A DNA stretch of 7,770 bases from an uncultured Lentisphaeria bacterium (GTDB taxonomy: Bacteria > Verrucomicrobiota > Lentisphaeria > Victivallales > Victivallaceae), in assembly GCA_937888615.1 (NCBI GenBank), contig CALABZ010000283.1, positions 1-7,770 on the forward strand, written 5' to 3'. Shown here piece after piece: positions 1 to 6,634 of this stretch. Every line of letters begins with the position of its first letter. The first letter of the stretch is position 1. The notes below the pieces were generated by a model, which worked only from the letters and a program-made list of their open reading frames with translations, made no database searches and had not been told where the DNA came from. The translations under genes and the position numbers were made by a program.

Positions 1-579
1 CGAATCTGGCTGCCATCCGCCGCGCGGGACCTTTTCAGCAGCCATGCCTCCGTTAAAAGCGCAGTCATAGAGAACAAAACGATAAAAATTGTTCTGGAAA
101 AAACCGCAGCCACCTTGCCGTTGATCCTGCGGAAAACAATCATTGTAAAAGCGGCTTCCCCGGGTTTTACCGTCGATTATCAACTGGTCAATAACGGTTC
201 CGCCAATTGTGAATTTTCCCTGTGGGTCAAAAACATGCTTCCGGTACTGTCCGGCAGTCCGTTATACTTCAATGAACGCGACAACAAAATGTCCCCGGTC
301 GATTCCTCCCACGGCGAACATATTTATACCGCCGGACAAGGATTTCACCCGGGGTTTCCGCCCACGATCGTACGCGGAGTGCTCTCCGGGGCAAAATCAA
401 CCGCCCAATCCGGCGGCCTGAAAATCACCGTCGCCAATGATTACACGAAACTGATGAATTACTACTACTGGACCTCCCCGACTATAGCGACATGGGAATG
501 GATGTATAAACCGGCCACGCTGGCGCCAGGTCAAAGCTGGCAAACCACCACCGGCTATTCCGTCACCTGGAACCAGTAA
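1..579 (+). CDS. C-terminal part of an unrecognised beta-rich protein (5' truncated by window edge)
   Basis: The frame is open from base 1 to a TAA at 577-579, giving 192 visible residues. The true start lies outside the window, and the internal TTG near 115 has no Shine-Dalgarno support and should not be taken as the start. The visible part alternates short hydrophobic and polar stretches typical of beta-sandwich folds. It includes a 'VDYQLVNNG' segment, an aromatic-rich 'YYYWTSP' stretch and a final 'LAPGQSWQTTTGYSV' strand, reminiscent of the galactose-mutarotase-like or accessory sandwich domains of carbohydrate-active proteins. That likeness is by eye only and I do not assign a family. 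No membrane segment or catalytic motif is visible. The gene converges on tsf, with about 100 bases between the stop codons. Confidence 0.7.
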   Translation, partial: RIWLPSAARDLFSSHASVKSAVIENKTIKIVLEKTAATLPLILRKTIIVKAASPGFTVDYQLVNNGSANCEFSLWVKNMLPVLSGSPLYFNERDNKMSPVDSSHGEHIYTAGQGFHPGFPPTIVRGVLSGAKSTAQSGGLKITVANDYTKLMNYYYWTSPTIATWEWMYKPATLAPGQSWQTTTGYSVTWNQ

Positions 580-628
580 AGTTCTTCCGGGCAGGGCGAA
601 CGCATCCCATCTCCAGCCCGCGTCGGAA

Positions 629-665
629 ATAAAAAAAAAGCCTCCCGGCGTATACCGGAAGGCTT
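629..665 (-). terminator. Intrinsic terminator of the rpsB-tsf operon
   Basis: Read on the minus strand, AAGCCT at 665-660 pairs with AGGCTT at 643-638. One A/C mismatch follows, then a CCGG/CCGG inner stem (658-655 with 648-645) closes a six-base loop. A run of nine T (639-631) follows the stem directly. The hairpin starts 19 bases after the tsf stop codon. On the plus strand no T run follows, so it should act mainly on the tsf side. Confidence 0.9.
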
Positions 666-684
666 GAATGAACTTTAGCTGAAA

Positions 685-1482
685 TCAGATTTCTTCGCCG
701 ACTTCCCAGCGGAGAAAACGTTTGACTTTGGCTTTCGGGTACATTTTGGAGAACGAGGTCTTGTCGTCACGGATCCAGGGTTGTTTCACCAGACAGACTT
801 CGCTGTACCATTTATTGATTTTGCCTTCGACGATTTTGTCGATCATGTTGGCGGGTTTGCCGACGAGCTGGGCCGCGGCAATGTCGCGTTCATGCTGAAT
901 TTTGTCGGCGGGGATGCAATCCGGGCAAATGTAAACCGGATTGAACGCCGCGACATGCATGCAGAGGTCGTTCAGGACCGTTTCATCGTCGATTCCGTCC
1001 ACTTCGACGAGTACGCCGATACGGCCGGAGCCGTGCATATAGGAGGCGGCTTTGCCGGTGACGATCCAGCGGGCGGCACGGCGAATCTGCATATTTTCGC
1101 CGATGATGGCGATCATGCCGACCAGGTTTTCCCTTTCGAGTTCGTTCAACTTTTCGCTGACGCAGCCGTCGGCTTCAATGCTCAGGGCTTTGTCGGCGAT
1201 GTCTTTGACGAAATCCTGGAATTTATCGGTCTTCGAAACGAAGTCGGTTTCGCAGAGGATTTCAACCATCGAAGCTTTGCCGTCCTTGATGGAGGCGGCG
1301 CATTTGCCTTCTTTGGTAGCGCGGGCGGCTTTCTTTTCGGCTTTCAGGATGCCGGATTTGCGGAGGTGGTCGACAGCGTTTTCGATATCGCCGAGGGCGG
1401 CTTCAAGAGCGCGTTTGCATTCCATCATACCGGCGCCGGTTTTGTCGCGCAGGCTTTTTACGAGTTCAGCGGTAATATTCAT
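685..1482 (-). CDS. tsf: Translation elongation factor Ts (EF-Ts)
   Basis: EF-Ts is the cytoplasmic guanine-nucleotide exchange factor that reloads EF-Tu by expelling GDP. The 265-residue product spans the family from end to end. The N-terminal UBA-like domain (1-55) carries 'LRDKTGAGMMECKRAL'. The EF-Tu-contacting TDFV motif is at 79-82, followed by 'GENMQIRR' at 128-135. The later core includes 'GRIGVLVEV' (153-161) and 'KPANMIDKIVEGKINKW' (209-225), and the protein ends in the typical 'RFLRWEVGEEI'. The ATG at 1480-1482 is preceded by AGGGAGA (1491-1497) at an 8-base spacing. The gene lies 27 bases behind rpsB, the classical rpsB-tsf order, with no terminator between, and shares the promoter upstream of rpsB. 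Cysteines are fairly numerous for EF-Ts (for example 22, 61, 77, 107, 174, 186 and 189); I attach no function to this. Confidence 0.98.
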   Translation of the reverse strand: MNITAELVKSLRDKTGAGMMECKRALEAALGDIENAVDHLRKSGILKAEKKAARATKEGKCAASIKDGKASMVEILCETDFVSKTDKFQDFVKDIADKALSIEADGCVSEKLNELERENLVGMIAIIGENMQIRRAARWIVTGKAASYMHGSGRIGVLVEVDGIDDETVLNDLCMHVAAFNPVYICPDCIPADKIQHERDIAAAQLVGKPANMIDKIVEGKINKWYSEVCLVKQPWIRDDKTSFSKMYPKAKVKRFLRWEVGEEI

Positions 1483-1509
1483 GTCTATAGTCTCCCTGAT
1501 GATGGTTAA

Positions 1510-2481
1510 TTATTCAGCTTTCGGGGCTTCTTCAGCAGCCGGAGCTTCTTCGGCTTTCGGGGCTTCTTCTACAGCCGGGGCTTCTTCTGCTTTCGGAGCT
1601 TCTTCGGCTTTCGGGGCTTCTTCGGCGGCTTCATCAGCCTTGCCCTTCACCGCGCGGCGGGCGCCGGGGCGGCCTTCGCCTTCCCTGCGGGGACGACGGC
1701 GGGGTTTCTTGTCTTCGCCTTCGGAGCTTTCTTCATTTTCCTTGCGGGCCTGACGTTCGGCTTCCTTGGCAATGCGTTCTTCTTCGACGCGTTTCTTATT
1801 GATTTCGGCAGCCACCTTGATGGCATCGACAAACAGGTCCATGATCAATTTGATGGATTTGACCGCGTCGTCGTTGGCGGCGACCGGGTAATCAATGAGT
1901 TCGGGGTTGCCGTTGGTATCGACGACCGCCACGATCGGAATATGGAGCTTGCGGGCTTCGCGAACGGCGATATCGTCGTTGCAGACGTCAATCACGACCA
2001 TCGCGGCCGGGAGTTTCTTCATTTCGACGATCCCGTCAAGGTCACGGTGGAGTTTTTCGTTCTTACGGACGAGCTGGGAAAGTTCTTTCTTCTTCAAACC
2101 GCTGCATTCTTCGCCGCCGACGATTTTATCGATTTCAGCCATGCGGGCGATGCTCTTGCGGATGGTGATGTTGTTGGTCAGGGTGCCGCCGAGCCAGCGT
2201 TCGGACACGTAAAACATGCCGGTGGCTTCAGCCGCTTCGCGGATGACTTCCTGAGCCTGACGTTTGGTACCGACGAACAGGATATCGCCGCCGTTGCCGA
2301 CGACTTTCTGCAGGAAATTGCAGGCATCGTTAATCTGGTACATGGTTCTGGTCAGGTCGATGATCGAAATACCGTTTTTGGCCCCGTATACGAAATGCTT
2401 CATCTTGGGGTTCCAGCGCTTGGTCTGATGTCCGAAATGACAACCGGCTTCCAACAGATCCTGAATCGTAATTTTAGCCAT
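1510..2481 (-). CDS. rpsB: 30S ribosomal protein S2 with long low-complexity C-terminal extension
   Basis: S2 binds the head-body junction of the 30S subunit with S1 and is essential for initiation. Residues 1-228 are a complete S2: 'LLEAGCHFGHQTKRWNPKM' (9-27), 'ILFVGTKRQAQ' (67-77), 'RWLGGTLTN' (95-103) and 'VDTNGNPELIDYPVAANDDA' (187-206). Bacterial S2 usually stops near 230-260 residues, while this one has 323. The extra tail has three parts: a charged, probably helical stretch (229-258), an Arg/Gly/Pro-rich basic patch (259-276), and six copies of an EEAPxx hexapeptide (287-322). The start codon at 2481 has AAAGGAG at a normal spacing. The gene is first in the operon with tsf and is read from the promoter at 2586-2614. 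Confidence 0.97.
   Translation of the reverse strand: MAKITIQDLLEAGCHFGHQTKRWNPKMKHFVYGAKNGISIIDLTRTMYQINDACNFLQKVVGNGGDILFVGTKRQAQEVIREAAEATGMFYVSERWLGGTLTNNITIRKSIARMAEIDKIVGGEECSGLKKKELSQLVRKNEKLHRDLDGIVEMKKLPAAMVVIDVCNDDIAVREARKLHIPIVAVVDTNGNPELIDYPVAANDDAVKSIKLIMDLFVDAIKVAAEINKKRVEEERIAKEAERQARKENEESSEGEDKKPRRRPRREGEGRPGARRAVKGKADEAAEEAPKAEEAPKAEEAPAVEEAPKAEEAPAAEEAPKAE
1516..1623 (-). repeat. rpsB: 18-base tandem repeats encoding EEAPxx in the S2 tail
   Basis: Six in-frame 18-base units encode EEAPKA, EEAPKA, EEAPAV, EEAPKA, EEAPAA and EEAPKA just before the rpsB stop codon. The units are close copies, with changes mainly in the last two codons of each unit. This fits expansion by slippage or unequal exchange, and copy number may vary between strains. 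Confidence 0.9.
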
Positions 2482-2497
2482 GACAATCTCCTTTGTC
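2482..2497 (-). promoter_or_regulatory. rpsB ribosome binding site in the loop of a short hairpin
   Basis: The 16 bases directly before the rpsB ATG read GACAA-AGGAGA-TTGTC on the minus strand. This is a perfect 5-bp inverted repeat with the Shine-Dalgarno core AGGAG in the six-base loop. The stem would abut the start codon, so pairing could modulate initiation. The stem is A/U-rich and marginal in stability, so the ribosome binding site itself is certain but the regulatory reading is tentative. Confidence 0.6.
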
Positions 2498-2499
2498 GG

Positions 2500-2541
2500 T
2501 TACGAAATCTTTTCCTTAAAATATTTTTCGAAAGACTTCAT
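2500..2541 (-). CDS. Possible 13-residue leader ORF in the rpsB 5' leader
   Basis: Inside the predicted rpsB leader, an ATG at 2541-2539 opens a 13-codon frame, MKSFEKYFKEKIS, that ends with TAA at 2502-2500. The stop is 18 bases before the rpsB start codon and just upstream of the rpsB Shine-Dalgarno. The peptide is lysine-rich and amphipathic. Its own ribosome site is weak: the nearest purine-rich stretch, GGAAAG, is about 11 bases upstream of the ATG. It could be a translated leader peptide coupling ribosome supply to S2 synthesis, or a chance frame. I know of no described homologue. Confidence 0.3.
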   Translation of the reverse strand: MKSFEKYFKEKIS

Positions 2542-2585
2542 AGGGTTTGTTCTTTCCGGTCCGCCCCGGCCAAGGGCTTTCCGGC

Positions 2586-2614
2586 CTTATAAAGAAATGC
2601 TAATATACTGTCAA
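2586..2614 (-). promoter_or_regulatory. Sigma-70-type promoter of the rpsB-tsf operon
   Basis: On the minus strand a perfect -35 TTGACA (2614-2609) is followed after exactly 17 bases by TATAAG (2591-2586), five of six matches to the -10 consensus. An A/T-rich stretch upstream resembles an UP element. The bases after the -10 (GCCGG) form a G+C-rich discriminator like those of stringently controlled ribosomal promoters. Transcription would start near 2579-2580, giving a leader of about 98 nt. Confidence 0.85.
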
Positions 2615-2687
2615 TACGACAACTTTTCAAATAATCCGGGCCGTAAAAACGGCTGAAATTGACGTTTTTTTCATTCTTTTTGCGTTT

Positions 2688-5600
2688 TCAGCCATTGAGC
2701 GCAACAGTCGAACGCCCCGCATCATACGTCTTTGTCGTCACCGCGCCGCCGCGAAATACCTGCATTGCGCCGGATTCCGGGCTCTGGAGACAAATTTCCC
2801 CGCCGTCGAACGACTCGACATCGGCATGGGTCATCACCGCGACGTCACCGCAAATCGTAAGCGCAAAAATTTCACCCTCTTCAACCGTGATTTCGTATTC
2901 CTGCTCCCCGAGCAGCAGCGTAACGGCGGTCGAAGCACGATCCCACCAGCGAATGTTCAGGAGGTAGATGGTCCGCCGCCCGTCTTTGCCGTCGTAAACC
3001 GCAAAATTGACATCCTCGCCGGCACGGACCCAGCCGCCGGCGCGTTCTTCGAGAACCACATTTTCGGCGCTCCGACGCATTTCGTTCTCATATTCGGCGC
3101 GAACCCGTGCGTGAACCGGATAGCAGTCATCGGCGAAATAAACGACCCGTCCGGCCCCGACATCACGGCGAATGATCCCGACTGCCTCGTGCCAACCCGA
3201 TCCCAACAGTACATCCAGCGCGTATTCGCCGAACAGCCGGACAGGCCGGTTGCGGTCGACAGCGCCTGAAAGATGCGGACGCGCCAACAACAACGTGCCG
3301 CCGTTTTCAACGAATTCCAGCATTTTCGTACCATCCCCGGCTTCATACGTGTGCCAACCAAGGAACATCAGCACCCGGTAGCGTTTCCAATCGCCTTCGA
3401 ACGGCACCAGGTCCAGCGGCCCGTAAGGAGTTCCGGTGTACCACCCCTGCGGTTCGTTCGGACACGGACAACGGTAGATGCCGCCGAACTTGCTACGCGG
3501 ATAAAAAACGCCGAGCAGATCAAAGCTCTCCTCCGGCGCACCGAACTTCCAGTAGTCGCCCTCGCGCTGCCAGACATTGCCGCCGCGGGCAAAACAGCTC
3601 CAGCCGTCGTAACGCCCCTGTACCGCCGCCACCGGCACCAGCATCGAACCGCGCCTGCGGTGCGTCTGCATATAACGCCGGAAGCGGGTATGCGCCTCAA
3701 GATGGCGCAGGCAATTGGCACTGAAGCGGTCGTAATCGGCGTACTCGTTTTCCATCCGCCAAAGCCCCTCTTCGATATTCATTTCGGTGACGCCCTGCAA
3801 ATAACAGGTGGCCAGCGACAGCCAATAACGTTCGGCATGTTCCGGCGTGTCGTGCGGAGTCGAACTCCATTGCGTCGCCAGGTGCGCGCCGTATTGTTCG
3901 GTGCCGTAAGCCCGCGAAGCCCCGCGCAATGCCGCCAGCACCACTTCCTCCGGCCCGTACATCTGTTCGGCGGAGCAAAACCGATAACCCGCCTGAAAAA
4001 AGTAGCGGAACAGCGTGGACGGCCCCGAATGCCGGGTCGATTCGCCACGCGCTTCGGCGAGGTTGCAGACGAAATCCGTCGCGGCTTCCTTCATGTTTCT
4101 CGCGCTCGTCGGATCGAAGAACCACCATGCGCGACTGCCGTTGCGTTTCGGACGCACATGCGGCTGGATACCGCCTTTGTCCACACCACGGGCCAACAGG
4201 TCGGCGTAGGGATCGTTCAGGTCGGCGGTGCCCCAGATTTTGTTGCCCCAGTAATAAAACGAACCGTCGTTTTCGTGAGCTTGACGGCCGCGATATCCGG
4301 GCCCCGCCACCAGCGAATCAGGCGGATTCGCCCCCATGCCGGGCAGTTCGCGCCCGTCGACCATTACCGTATAAGCCATGCCGAGTTGGTTCAGGAACGG
4401 AATAATTGTTTTCCAGCCCGCTTCGTTGACGGCGTGGGCGCCGCCCCAACGGTACGCTTGGCGAAAACACAGGGCGTTGCCGATCCGGTTCCCGGCGTAC
4501 CACTCCAGATAACGCATGAAATCGGTCGGATTCTGGTTGACGAAAACCGCGTCACCGGTGGAAAGATAGATGCCGTCGTGTTCCCCGGTCATGACCTGTT
4601 TCACCGTAAAGGAATCCCGAAAATTTTCCGACTCCAGCACCACCTCGCGTCCAATGCCCGGTTCCAGCGGCGGAAGCGTCAGCACCTGATAACCGGCGGC
4701 GGCGAAACACTGGCCGTTGACCGTTACGCCGGGGCGGGCGGTTTTTAGAAAAACGCGGCACGGTTCGTCCGCGCGCAGGAACTCCGGCGCGGCGAGGATT
4801 TCGAACTCATGGTTGCCGTATTCGAACAGTTCGACTTTCTGGAACACAAACCCAAGCGCACTCTCATAGTCGGCGGTCAGTTTGAAACGGAGTTTATGGC
4901 GGCCGGGGGCGAGCTCGCCCGCCGCGATTTCAAATTCCGGACGGCGATAAATCGACGTGTATTTCTTTCCTTTGAATACCGGCCGACCATCAATCGCGAT
5001 TTCAAACTCGGGCCAGTCGCGGCGTGACAGGTTTTCGCCGATGTAATTGTATTCCGGACGGCGGTATTGCTGGTGGTCCAGCGCCGGGATCGGGTTGTCC
5101 TCCCCATCGGTATAGAGGCGGGCGGAACCGAACATCGCCACTCCCTCGGCATTGCGGACGCCGATTCGGAGCAGCAGGGCCACCGCGTCCGCGGGCATGG
5201 TAAAGGTAACGGAAAATTTCGTCCAGTCATAAGACCCGGGTTCAAGATGCAGGGTCCGGCAGAGATCCGGCATGTCATAAGTGTCGTCGGGGTGGCGTCC
5301 TTTGCGGGCGCGGTAAATGCCGAGCTCGGCCACCGCCTCGCCGCCTTCACCAATGCACAGGTTTTCCGCCTTGCCGAAGATTTCGAAACGGTATTCGCGT
5401 CCGGGCAGGAACATGCCGCGGTGCAGTTTGATATAGGCGTTGCGCGGGTAGGTTTCGCCCTCGCAAACGATACGCATGGCGAATTTCTCGCGTGGCGTAT
5501 CGCGAGTGGTCAGGATGTCTTCGATCGACATGCCTATATAATACGGATTGCCGGATTCCTGACGCCATTTCCAGAACATGTCCACCTCGCCGATCACCCG

Positions 5601-5732
5601 GATACCGTGCGTGACGGGCATCCCCCGGTCGGGAATGTCAAAATCCAGTTCATAGTGTTCTCCGGGCATAATCAGGGCGTCGCGACAGCCGTTCGCCAGG
5701 GCAATCAGGGCGGACTTCTCAAAAAATCTCAT
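2688..5732 (-). CDS. Large putative glycoside-hydrolase-like protein, multidomain (1014 aa)
   Basis: I do not recognise a named family, but the architecture is that of carbohydrate-active proteins. Numbering is from the ATG at 5730-5732. Residues about 102-208 look like a CBM4/9-type sandwich ('GREYRFEIFGKAENL' ... 'VTFTMPADAVALLLRIGV'). A second sandwich lies near 240-317. Residues about 387-692 look like an alpha/beta barrel rich in Trp, Tyr and His, with candidate acid residues in 'YGTEQYGAH' (Glu 612) and 'EMNIEEGLW' (Glu 650, 654, 655). Residues about 782-872 ('RVLMFLGW' ... 'MLEFVENGGTLLLARPHLSG') resemble the Rossmann-like amidotransferase-fold domain that follows the barrel in GH42-type beta-galactosidases. 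A beta-rich C-terminus follows. This ATG is preferred because AAGGAA (5744-5749) precedes it at 11 bases; a TTG 84 bases further upstream falls inside the preceding gene's terminator. No signal peptide is visible, so the protein is probably cytoplasmic. It appears to be a single-gene transcript. Confidence 0.65.
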   Translation of the reverse strand: MRFFEKSALIALANGCRDALIMPGEHYELDFDIPDRGMPVTHGIRVIGEVDMFWKWRQESGNPYYIGMSIEDILTTRDTPREKFAMRIVCEGETYPRNAYIKLHRGMFLPGREYRFEIFGKAENLCIGEGGEAVAELGIYRARKGRHPDDTYDMPDLCRTLHLEPGSYDWTKFSVTFTMPADAVALLLRIGVRNAEGVAMFGSARLYTDGEDNPIPALDHQQYRRPEYNYIGENLSRRDWPEFEIAIDGRPVFKGKKYTSIYRRPEFEIAAGELAPGRHKLRFKLTADYESALGFVFQKVELFEYGNHEFEILAAPEFLRADEPCRVFLKTARPGVTVNGQCFAAAGYQVLTLPPLEPGIGREVVLESENFRDSFTVKQVMTGEHDGIYLSTGDAVFVNQNPTDFMRYLEWYAGNRIGNALCFRQAYRWGGAHAVNEAGWKTIIPFLNQLGMAYTVMVDGRELPGMGANPPDSLVAGPGYRGRQAHENDGSFYYWGNKIWGTADLNDPYADLLARGVDKGGIQPHVRPKRNGSRAWWFFDPTSARNMKEAATDFVCNLAEARGESTRHSGPSTLFRYFFQAGYRFCSAEQMYGPEEVVLAALRGASRAYGTEQYGAHLATQWSSTPHDTPEHAERYWLSLATCYLQGVTEMNIEEGLWRMENEYADYDRFSANCLRHLEAHTRFRRYMQTHRRRGSMLVPVAAVQGRYDGWSCFARGGNVWQREGDYWKFGAPEESFDLLGVFYPRSKFGGIYRCPCPNEPQGWYTGTPYGPLDLVPFEGDWKRYRVLMFLGWHTYEAGDGTKMLEFVENGGTLLLARPHLSGAVDRNRPVRLFGEYALDVLLGSGWHEAVGIIRRDVGAGRVVYFADDCYPVHARVRAEYENEMRRSAENVVLEERAGGWVRAGEDVNFAVYDGKDGRRTIYLLNIRWWDRASTAVTLLLGEQEYEITVEEGEIFALTICGDVAVMTHADVESFDGGEICLQSPESGAMQVFRGGAVTTKTYDAGRSTVALNG

Positions 5733-5761
5733 AGTGTGTGTGGTTCCTTGCCAAAAAGGTG

Positions 5762-5811
5762 AGATAAAATAATGCGGAAGACGTTCCGGGAAAATCCTCC
5801 CGAATCTTCCG
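5762..5811 (-). terminator. Probable intrinsic terminator after the sigma-factor operon
   Basis: Beginning one base after the stop codon of the lipoprotein gene, CGGAAGA (5811-5805) pairs perfectly with TCTTCCG (5781-5775). An inner CGGGA/TCCCG stem lies inside the same hairpin. The sequence after the stem on the minus strand is ATTATTTTAT (5771-5762), a broken T tract. The strong stem supports termination, while the interrupted tract makes the efficiency uncertain. It separates the four-gene operon from the large downstream gene. Confidence 0.7.
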
Positions 5812-5812
5812 A

Positions 5813-6244
5813 TCAATAGAATTTAAATACACTGCTTCCCGAATTCCGGTTCTTTTCCAAATCGTCGTAGATCTTGTTCAGCTCCTCGGCCTCGACCGCA
5901 TTGCTGCCTTTGATGGAACGGATGGGCTTATCCTCGCCTTTCAGGGAGAAAATATCGCGTTTCTTGCGGGCCAGCAGGGCATCATACTCCGCCTGGCTGC
6001 TGTTGGTGTTGATGCCGTCGAAACCCGGATCGACTTTCAACGCCTTGGCGTCGACTTTCAACGCCTTGGAATCGGCATTCTTTTTCTCCGCCGGAGGCTG
6101 TTTGACCAGAGGCTTGGCTTCGGGGGTACGGGCGGGAACCGGCGGTTCGGGGGTTTCGCGCGCGGGCAATCCGCGCATTCCCTGGAAAAATGAACAGCCA
6201 CTCAGAAATACGGACAAAATGACGAAAGAAAATATTTTATACAT
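5813..6244 (-). CDS. Small proline/lysine-rich lipoprotein, last gene of the sigma-factor operon
   Basis: The 143-residue product starts with a type II signal peptide: Lys at 3, a hydrophobic core (4-14), and a lipobox LSGC with the lipidated Cys at 17. Serine at +2 predicts sorting to the outer membrane if the usual rule applies. The mature part has a Pro/Glu/Lys-rich linker (about 28-58), a duplicated ALKVD motif (about 61-72), and a charged helical C-terminus with 'AEYDALLARKKRDIFSLKG' and 'AEELNKIYDDLEKNR'. No known domain is recognised. The start lies 6 bases after the stop of the LTxxQ-motif gene, with only a weak GGTGA-like ribosome site, so it is probably expressed by coupling. An envelope role beside the sensor protein is an inference from position. 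Confidence 0.85.
   Translation of the reverse strand: MYKIFSFVILSVFLSGCSFFQGMRGLPARETPEPPVPARTPEAKPLVKQPPAEKKNADSKALKVDAKALKVDPGFDGINTNSSQAEYDALLARKKRDIFSLKGEDKPIRSIKGSNAVEAEELNKIYDDLEKNRNSGSSVFKFY
6030..6071 (-). repeat. 21-base direct tandem duplication inside the lipoprotein gene
   Basis: Two adjacent 21-base units (6030-6050 and 6051-6071) are identical at 19 positions and differ only in their last two. They encode a repeated seven-residue unit containing ALKVD. The duplication is in frame and looks recent, in a low-complexity linker where length changes should be tolerated. Confidence 0.9.
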
Positions 6245-6250
6245 CAGAAA

Positions 6251-6634
6251 TCACCGCATTTTTTCTTTGATTTTTTTTACCGTTTCGGCGTGAAGGGAAT
6301 CCATCAGCCGGGTTTGTTCGGGAGTCAGGAGGGGTTCAAGTTCTCTGCGTTGCATGTCCAGATTTTTCAGGATATCATCGACATGACGCTGGCGGGTGGC
6401 CCGGTATTCGTCAACCCACTTGTCCAGCATGGGCTCCAACGCTTTCTGCTGGTCGGGCGACAACCGGAGTTCATGGGTAAATTTCGACTGCAGATGAGTC
6501 CGGAAATCCTCGATCCGCCGCTGCTGGAACCGGTCGCACGCCGCCCAGCCGGTCACGATACCAAGGACAATCCCCGCCGACAGGATAATGATCATGGCGG
6601 CAAGCGCTTTATGTGAATGAAATGCGTGACTCAT
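6251..6634 (-). CDS. Membrane-anchored CpxP/Spy/CnrX-like periplasmic sensor protein
   Basis: The 127-residue protein has one N-terminal membrane segment (about 10-29, 'LAAMIIILSAGIVLGIVTGW') followed by an all-helical, charged domain that should lie in the periplasm. Two LTxxQ-type motifs, LSPDQ (58-62) and LTPEQ (103-107), are separated by a long helix pair. This is the signature of the CpxP/Spy/ZraP and CnrX (Metal_resist-type) group, whose members act as periplasmic chaperones or metal sensors. Candidate metal ligands are His 47, His 54, Glu 55, His 84 and His 115; the exact CnrX spacing is not reproduced. GGAAGG (6641-6646) gives a good ribosome site, and the ATG overlaps the upstream stop as TGATG, indicating coupling. 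It probably signals to the membrane protein encoded just before it; metal sensing is an inference. Confidence 0.75.
   Translation of the reverse strand: MSHAFHSHKALAAMIIILSAGIVLGIVTGWAACDRFQQRRIEDFRTHLQSKFTHELRLSPDQQKALEPMLDKWVDEYRATRQRHVDDILKNLDMQRRELEPLLTPEQTRLMDSLHAETVKKIKEKMR

Noticed and set aside
1516..1623. Repeat block considered as a CRISPR or mobile-element remnant
   Set aside because: The units are contiguous, 18 bases, in frame and code for EEAPxx inside rpsB. There are no spacers.
781..1753. Two long overlapping plus-strand open frames opposite tsf and rpsB
   Set aside because: These are antisense shadows. The Ala/Ser/Phe/Gly repeats in one are the reverse complement of the EEAP repeats of S2, and the minus-strand products are unmistakable.
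2640..2653. GCCGT-AAAA-ACGGC hairpin between the large gene and the rpsB promoter
   Set aside because: A perfect 5-bp stem, but no T run follows on the minus strand. The T run on the plus strand is 8 bases away with no plus gene ending here, so I do not call it a terminator.
3273..4748. Open frame of 491 codons on the plus strand opposite the large glycoside-hydrolase-like gene
   Set aside because: It mirrors the G+C-rich codon pattern of the minus-strand gene. The product is Arg/Pro/His-rich with no recognisable domain, and no ribosome site or promoter supports it.
5733..5800. Promoter for the large glycoside-hydrolase-like gene
   Set aside because: TATTTT-like -10 candidates lack a credible -35 at 16-18 bases, so no site could be supported.
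5733..5816. Upstream TTG start adding 28 residues to the large protein
   Set aside because: The added stretch is encoded by the preceding gene's terminator hairpin and has no ribosome site, whereas the ATG at 5730-5732 has AAGGAA upstream.
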